Origin: CBDUXP01 sp965371225 [NCBI: uncultured bacterium]
Lineage (GTDB): Bacteria; Abyssobacteria; SURF-5; CBDUXP01
Assembly (NCBI GenBank): GCA_965371225.1
Contig: CBDUXP010000013.1
Coordinates: 1-64,000, forward strand
DNA: 64,000 nt
Reading direction: 5' to 3'
Within the stretch, counting starts at the first letter, position 1. The number at the start of each line of letters is the position of its first letter. Made by a program: the position numbers and the translations under genes. Positions 59,539-64,000 of this stretch are shown here, piece by piece. Below the pieces are notes generated by a model that had not been told where the DNA came from, searched no databases, and worked only from the letters and a program-made list of their open reading frames with translations.

Positions 59539-60551
59539 CGACTATTGCCCAGGCATCCATCCCGCCGGTTGCGGGGCCCGACACTGCGGCCGACGCGCAC
59601 GACCCCGAGGCGGCGGCTGCGGCTCCTGCGGTGTCCCTCATCGTGCCGGTGGTGGAACGGGCCGGGGACCTCCGCGAAATCTACGCCGCCTATGCCGAGG
59701 CGCTGGAGGCCGCGGGCTACACGTTCGAATGTCTCTTCGTGATCAACGCCGGCTGGGACACGGTCGCGGCACAGGCGGAGGCGCTGGCGCAGGAAGACGA
59801 CCGCGTACACCTGCATCGCTTTCGGCGGAATTTCGGCGAGTCCGCCTCCTTGAGCTACGGCATTCGGCAGGCGCGCGGGGCCATTCTCTGCACCATCCCC
59901 GCGTACCTCCAGGTGGAACCGGCCGCACTGGTGCCGTTAATCCGGGCGGTGGAAGCCGGGTCGGACCTGGTCATCGCGCGCCGCTGGCCGCGCACCGACC
60001 CGGCCCTGAACCAGTTGCAGACGCGGCTGTTCGCGTGGCTCGTGGGGAAGACCGCGCACGTGCGCCTGCGCGACGTGAGCTGCGGTGTGCGCGCCATGCG
60101 CCGCGAAGTGGCGGAACGCCTGCCCCTGTACGGCGATCTGCACCGCTTCATCCCGGTGCTCGCGGACCGCGAAGGGTACCGGGTTACCGAGATCGACGCG
60201 CGCCAGAGCGCGCAGGACTCCACGCTGCGCATCTACGGCGGCACCACGTATCTGCGCCGGCTGTTGGACCTGCTGACGCTGGTGTTCCTCGTGCGCTTCA
60301 CGCACAAGCCCCTGCGCTTCTTCGGCATGATCGGTGCCGCACTCTTCGGCACGGGCGTGCTAGTGGACGGATATCTGACCTTGCAACGCCTGTTCGGGGA
60401 GACGGCCCTCGCGAACCGGCCCCTGCTGCTCCTGGGCACGCTGCTGATCGTGCTCGGCGTGCAGATCGTGTCGGTGGGGTTGCTCGGGGAAATCGTCGTG
60501 TACGTCAATGCGCGACAGGGATCTGATGACGTCTTCCGTCCCCAGCCCTAG
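59535..60551 (+). CDS. Family 2 glycosyltransferase-like protein lacking catalytic acidic residues
   Basis: The 338-residue protein has the same plan as the preceding gene: GT-A start SLIVPVVERAGDLREIYAAY, matching core helices, DVSCGVRAMRREVAERLPLYGDLHRFIPVL, and two membrane helices at the C-terminus. The usual DDGS position reads INAGW (residues 70-74) and the metal motif position reads IPAYLQ (121-126), so both acidic motifs are absent. It is probably a pseudoenzyme partner of the active copy, or binds lipid-linked sugar without catalysis. The ATG is coupled to the upstream stop by a 4-base overlap. Confidence 0.8.
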   Translation: MTTIAQASIPPVAGPDTAADAHDPEAAAAAPAVSLIVPVVERAGDLREIYAAYAEALEAAGYTFECLFVINAGWDTVAAQAEALAQEDDRVHLHRFRRNFGESASLSYGIRQARGAILCTIPAYLQVEPAALVPLIRAVEAGSDLVIARRWPRTDPALNQLQTRLFAWLVGKTAHVRLRDVSCGVRAMRREVAERLPLYGDLHRFIPVLADREGYRVTEIDARQSAQDSTLRIYGGTTYLRRLLDLLTLVFLVRFTHKPLRFFGMIGAALFGTGVLVDGYLTLQRLFGETALANRPLLLLGTLLIVLGVQIVSVGLLGEIVVYVNARQGSDDVFRPQP

Positions 60552-62031
60552 CCGCGCCGGACGCGGTTGGGATCGCCGCGACTGGATCTGCCTCGCGCTT
60601 CTGCTCGTGGGCGCGGCCGCGTTGCGCCTGCCTACGTTGGGGCGCTGGAGCATCTGGATGGATGAGGCGTTCACCATCCACGATGCGTTCGTGCCCCCGG
60701 GGGCCGCGTCCAGCGCCGCGATTGGGCTGTCGGGACCGCAACCGCTGAACTACTGGCTGGTGAGTTTCGCGCTCCGGTGGTGGGGCACGAGCGAAGTCAG
60801 CGTGCGCTTGCTGCCCTGCCTCACGGGCATCGCCGCGGTGGGCGTGCTGTACGCCGGCATGCGCCGGAATGTGGGGCGGGGGTGTGCGTTCCTGGCCGCC
60901 AGCTTCTTGGCGCTCTCCTCGTGGCACGTGTACTGGTCGCAGAACGCGCGGCATTACGCGCCCATGATGCTGGCCGCCACGGTGGCGGCCTTCGCCGGCT
61001 TCGAGGCGATTCATCGGCGCCGCATCGGGTGGGGGGTCGTGGCGCTCGCGGCGCTGGCGGTCGCCACGTTGACGCACCTGACCGCCGTGCTGTTGGCGGG
61101 CGCGCTGGGGCTCTTCGCGGTGTGGCGGTACGCCGGAGAGTGGCGGCGGCTGTCCGCGCGCGGGTGGATGGTCGTGGCGCTGCTGGTCGGGGGCTTGGGG
61201 ACGCTGTTCATGCTGCGCGCCTGGACCGTGTTCGAACAACTGGCGGCAAAAGTGCAACCCGGCGGCAGCCTGCCGTACTTCCTCGCCACAGTCCTCCAGT
61301 ATGTGGAAATTCCCTTGCTGGTGGCGGCCGGCGCGGGCCTCATCGCGGCGTGGAACGCCGACCGGGCGTGGGGCGCTTTTCTCGGCGCGTACGCGCTCGT
61401 ACCCCTGGCCGGCATCATGGCGTGTGCGCTGGTGTGGAACGTCAGCGCCTTGTATGCGTTCGCCGTGCTGCCCGGCGTGTGCGCCCTGGCAGCGCACGCG
61501 GCCACCGGGCTGGCGCGCGCGCCGCTTGGGGGACCGCTCGCGGGTGCGCTCGTGGCGCTGGTGGTCCTGGGCCATCAGGCGGGCGAGACGCTGCTGTACC
61601 ACACGCATCGGCATGGGAACCGCCCGCGCTGGCGGGAAGCGGCCGCGTACCTGCAGCAGCAGGGCGTGCCCCCCGCCGCGATCGCGAGCACCGGGGCGCC
61701 CGCCCTGGCGTACTACCTGGACTATGCGCCGACGGAGTTGCGCGCGCCCCAACCCATCACGTGGTTAGGGCCGCCGGAGAGCGTCGACCGCGTGATCCGT
61801 GCGCCGGGCCGGCAATGGCTCGTGGTGAAGGCCGATCGGCTGGCCCTGACGGACCCGGATGGCCGGTTGCGCGCGTGGCTGGCGGACCATGCGGTGATCG
61901 TGGCCGAGTACCCCGCATGGACGAACGTGAAAGACCGGACGATTCGGATTTATCGGTCGGACCCGGCCGCGCCCTCGCCCACGTCGCGCGCCCATGCGCC
62001 GGCGACCGCGCCGCCCCGGGAGGCCACATGA
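60526..62031 (+). CDS. GT39-like (ArnT/PMT superfamily) membrane glycosyltransferase
   Basis: The 501-residue protein has about 10-12 membrane helices. It contains RLPTLGRWSIWMDEAFTIHDAFV with the essential acidic pair of the first external loop, PQPLNYWLVSFALRWWGTSEVSVRLLPCLTGIAAVGVLYAG and LALSSWHVYWSQNARHYAPMMLAATVAAFAGF, characteristic of ArnT/PMT-like transferases. It uses a polyprenyl-phosphate sugar, which the preceding GT2 enzyme could supply. The C-terminal 120 residues are soluble. The ATG at 60526 overlaps the preceding gene by 26 bases; the frame is open 18 bases further. Confidence 0.82.
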   Translation: MTSSVPSPSRAGRGWDRRDWICLALLLVGAAALRLPTLGRWSIWMDEAFTIHDAFVPPGAASSAAIGLSGPQPLNYWLVSFALRWWGTSEVSVRLLPCLTGIAAVGVLYAGMRRNVGRGCAFLAASFLALSSWHVYWSQNARHYAPMMLAATVAAFAGFEAIHRRRIGWGVVALAALAVATLTHLTAVLLAGALGLFAVWRYAGEWRRLSARGWMVVALLVGGLGTLFMLRAWTVFEQLAAKVQPGGSLPYFLATVLQYVEIPLLVAAGAGLIAAWNADRAWGAFLGAYALVPLAGIMACALVWNVSALYAFAVLPGVCALAAHAATGLARAPLGGPLAGALVALVVLGHQAGETLLYHTHRHGNRPRWREAAAYLQQQGVPPAAIASTGAPALAYYLDYAPTELRAPQPITWLGPPESVDRVIRAPGRQWLVVKADRLALTDPDGRLRAWLADHAVIVAEYPAWTNVKDRTIRIYRSDPAAPSPTSRAHAPATAPPREAT

Positions 62032-63236
62032 CCGGGAGCGCGCGCGGGACGGCGATGGCGGGGCCGCCGCTTACTGCGAAGCCGGCCGCCGTGCCCGTGC
62101 TGTACGTGGACGCGAGTTTGACCGTGGGCGGTGCGCCCACGTCGCTCGCATTGCTGTTGCGCCACGTGCAGGGGGTCCGGCCTGTGGTGCAGTACAGCCT
62201 GCCCGAGTCGCAGGCCACGCCGTTTTCGGCATGGGACGCCACGTACGTGCCCCACTGGGATCCCCCCGTTACCGGCAAGGGCTGGCGTAAGGATGGCGCG
62301 CGCAATGGGGGCGTGCCGGCATTGCTGCACGTGGGACAGCGTCTGTGGCGCCAATTGCGCCCCGCGGCGCAACGGACGGCGGCGCTGGCGCGCGCTTCGG
62401 GTGCGCGGCTGATTCACTGCAACAACCAGATCAGCACGAACTTGCCCGCGATCCTGGCGGCGCGCTGGCTGGGCATTCCCTGCATCGTGCATCACCGGGG
62501 TTATGAGCGTGGCGCCCGGCTGCCCCGCGCCTTGTCGCGCTTCGTCGCCCACCACATCTGCGTGTCCCAGAGCATCGCGGACCACTTGATCGCGTGGGGC
62601 GTGCCGGCCGCCAAGGTCAGCGTGATCCACAACGGGATCGCCGTCGAAGCGGGACCACCGCCGCGGCCGTGCACGCCGACGGTGACCGTAGGAGCGGTGG
62701 GCCGGTTCGTGCGCTGGAAAGGTCTTCACGTGGCGGTCGAGGCGGCGTTGCGCGTCGCGGTGGATTGTCCCCAGGCGCGGTTCATGTTCGTCGGCGGCGT
62801 CCACCCGAACATCCCCGAGTATCACGCCGAGCTGGAAGCACTGGTGAAAGCCGGCCCGCAGGCGGACCGGATTGCGTTCCTCGGCCATCGGGCCGATGCG
62901 GCGGCGCTTATGCAGCAGATGGACATTCTCATGCACACGTCCATCGAGCCCGAACCGTGCGCGCGGGTGCTGCTCGAGGGCATGGCCGCCGGTTGCGCGG
63001 TGGTCACCACCGATGTGGGCGGATCGCCCGAGCTGGTGGCCGATGGCGCGGGCCGCGTGTTGCCTGCGGGGGATGTGGACGCCTTGGCGCGCGAACTGCG
63101 CGCGCTCATTACCGACCCGGCGGCGCGGCGGGCGTTGCAGGAGCGCGGGCTGGCCCAAGTGCAGGCCCGCTTCAGCGCCGCGCGCGTGGCGCGGCAAGTG
63201 GAGGGGTTGTATGCCGTCTGCCTCGGCACGGCGTGA
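62028..63236 (+). CDS. Glycosyltransferase family 4
   Basis: The 402-residue GT-B protein has VLYVDASLTVGGAPTSLALLLRHVQGVRPV, LIHCNNQISTNLPAILAARWLGIPCIVHHRGYERG, VIHNGIAVEAGPPPR, VGRFVRWKGLHVAVEAAL, and the donor site MHTSIEPEPCARVLLEGMAAGCAVVTTDVGGSPELV. The ATG at 62028 overlaps the upstream stop by four bases. It ends inside the start of the polymerase/ligase gene. Confidence 0.9.
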   Translation: MTGSARGTAMAGPPLTAKPAAVPVLYVDASLTVGGAPTSLALLLRHVQGVRPVVQYSLPESQATPFSAWDATYVPHWDPPVTGKGWRKDGARNGGVPALLHVGQRLWRQLRPAAQRTAALARASGARLIHCNNQISTNLPAILAARWLGIPCIVHHRGYERGARLPRALSRFVAHHICVSQSIADHLIAWGVPAAKVSVIHNGIAVEAGPPPRPCTPTVTVGAVGRFVRWKGLHVAVEAALRVAVDCPQARFMFVGGVHPNIPEYHAELEALVKAGPQADRIAFLGHRADAAALMQQMDILMHTSIEPEPCARVLLEGMAAGCAVVTTDVGGSPELVADGAGRVLPAGDVDALARELRALITDPAARRALQERGLAQVQARFSAARVARQVEGLYAVCLGTA

Positions 63237-64000
63237 GCGGGTAGCGGGCGGCACGTTCGCCCGCTTCGCGTGGGGGCTGCTGCTCGTCTTCGTCATTCTG
63301 TACTTCGCGCGCCCGCAGGACACGTACGGCTTCGCGTTTCCCGGCCTGCTGAAGATCGTGGCGCTGCCCATGTGCGGGTGTTGGGTGCTCGCCATCGTCG
63401 TGGAGGGGTGCTGGCCCCCGCTGCACGTCCGGCAGGTGCGCTGGCTGTTGGGCCTGCTCGCGCTGATGGCGTTCTCCACGGTATTCGCGCTCGTGTTCCG
63501 CTACGCCATCCTGAGCACCATCTACGTGGGGCAACACATCGTGTTGCCCGTCATCGTCGCGGCGACCTTGGTGTCCACCCGGGAGCGCTTCTATACGTTG
63601 ATGCACTGGTTCGCCGGCGCGGTAGCCCTGCTCGCGGTGGAGGGGGTGCGGATTTACGTGTTGCCGGGCGGCCGCCGCTGGGCGGGCGGCATCAGCGGAC
63701 ACTTCGTCGGCGGCCCGAACGAATTCGCGCTCTTCGTCGCCATGTTCCTGCCGCTGCTCGTGTTCATGGCGCTCACCCGGAAGACGGTGCGCTGGCGCCG
63801 GGTGTGGTGGGTGCTCAGCGCCTGCGCCCTCGCCGGTGCCGTCTTCACCTTTTCCCGCGGCGCGTTCCTCGCCCTCGCGGGCATGGGGTGCTACATGCTG
63901 TATCGGTCGTCGGGCCATCGTGGAGGCTTGGCCGCCATGGCGGTGGGCGTGCTGCTGGTGCTCTACCTGGCGCTGCCCGCGTCGTACTGGGAGAATCTGC
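63211..64000 (+). CDS. O-antigen ligase/polymerase family protein (3' partial)
   Basis: The reading frame starts at ATG 63211, six to seven bases after GGAGGGG, overlaps the preceding gene by 26 bases, and runs off the right edge after 263 codons. The sequence is hydrophobic with multiple membrane helices and begins with ARFAWGLLLVFVILYFARPQDTYGFAFPGLLKIVALP. It includes GISGHFVGGPNEFALFVAMFLPLLVFMAL and AGAVFTFSRGAFLALAGMGCYML, the FSRG motif of the O-antigen ligase/Wzy superfamily. With Wzx at 49922 it supports Wzx/Wzy-dependent assembly; a ligase function is also possible. Confidence 0.82.
   Translation, partial: MPSASARRERVAGGTFARFAWGLLLVFVILYFARPQDTYGFAFPGLLKIVALPMCGCWVLAIVVEGCWPPLHVRQVRWLLGLLALMAFSTVFALVFRYAILSTIYVGQHIVLPVIVAATLVSTRERFYTLMHWFAGAVALLAVEGVRIYVLPGGRRWAGGISGHFVGGPNEFALFVAMFLPLLVFMALTRKTVRWRRVWWVLSACALAGAVFTFSRGAFLALAGMGCYMLYRSSGHRGGLAAMAVGVLLVLYLALPASYWENL

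Noticed and set aside
60777-62027. Long N-terminal extension of the GT4 frame upstream of 62028
   Set aside because: The extension is in the wrong frame of the GT39-like gene and is Arg/Gly-rich. The ATG at 62028 with the ATGA overlap starts directly at the GT4 domain.
37245-64000. Exosortase/PEP-CTERM exopolysaccharide system
   Set aside because: The GT4 and AsnB genes resemble those near exosortases, but no exosortase, PEP-CTERM protein, PrsK/PrsR or chain-length protein is present in the window.

Overview
The window is 64 kb of GC-rich bacterial chromosome, densely coding on both strands. It fits a Gram-negative organism: system II (ResB/CcsA) cytochrome c biogenesis, a class GN (Gram-negative) sortase cassette, a lipoprotein with a lipobox, sigma-54 control and a Wzx/Wzy-type polysaccharide cluster. 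The mix of CaiB/BaiF CoA-transferase, fused MFS/spermidine-synthase protein and FG-GAP proteins resembles deltaproteobacterial-like or uncultured GC-rich lineages, but nothing here fixes the taxon. Two tRNA-Ser genes are present, both with an encoded CCA. I saw no insertion sequence, phage, CRISPR array or rRNA.

Layout. 1-1441: end of resB, then ccsA and a small membrane protein. 1452-5825: a fused transporter-like/spermidine-synthase-like/TPR protein (minus) and an ADP-ribosylglycohydrolase (plus). 5831-10689: a redox-stress module. A sigma-54 activator (GAF-AAA-HTH) faces a plus-strand set encoding thioredoxin, a quinone-oxidoreductase-like MDR enzyme, an AhpD-like protein, a flavin/PNPOx-fold protein and a truncated GST. 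The divergent gap holds two ACGA-N4-TCGT palindromes and a sigma-54 promoter. 10793-28033: mixed housekeeping and accessory genes, including tRNA-Ser(CGA), HDOD, MFS, CoA-transferase, ICMT-like, sulfatase-like, SDR, desaturase, RNase Z, DMT transporter, a membrane FG-GAP protein, tRNA-Ser(GGA), a Na+/H+ antiporter and a SagB-like oxidoreductase. 28306-35540: an FG-GAP lipoprotein beside a complete dedicated sortase cassette (histidine kinase, response regulator, VIT/vWA target with an MPRTAT sorting signal, class GN sortase). 35463-37088: an FAD-linked oxidase.

37245-64000 is a large surface-glycan locus that runs off the right edge. It encodes five family-4 glycosyltransferases, a family-2 pair of which one lacks the catalytic acidic motifs, a GT39-like membrane transferase, Wzx flippase, O-antigen ligase/polymerase (partial), AsnB-type amidotransferase, carbamoyltransferase, two methyltransferases, an acetyltransferase, polysaccharide deacetylase, NAD-epimerase, GlpD-like oxidoreductase, VanZ-like and flippase-like membrane proteins. 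Its two halves diverge from a 513-bp control region at 57807-58319. On the plus strand that region carries palindromes, a perfect IHF-consensus match and a strong sigma-54 promoter match, followed by a small excisionase-like HTH gene as first gene of the operon.

Two sigma-54-type control regions, a complete sortase cassette with one visible substrate, and an inactive-looking glycosyltransferase paired with an active one are the most notable points. All functions are inferred from motifs and gene order read by eye.
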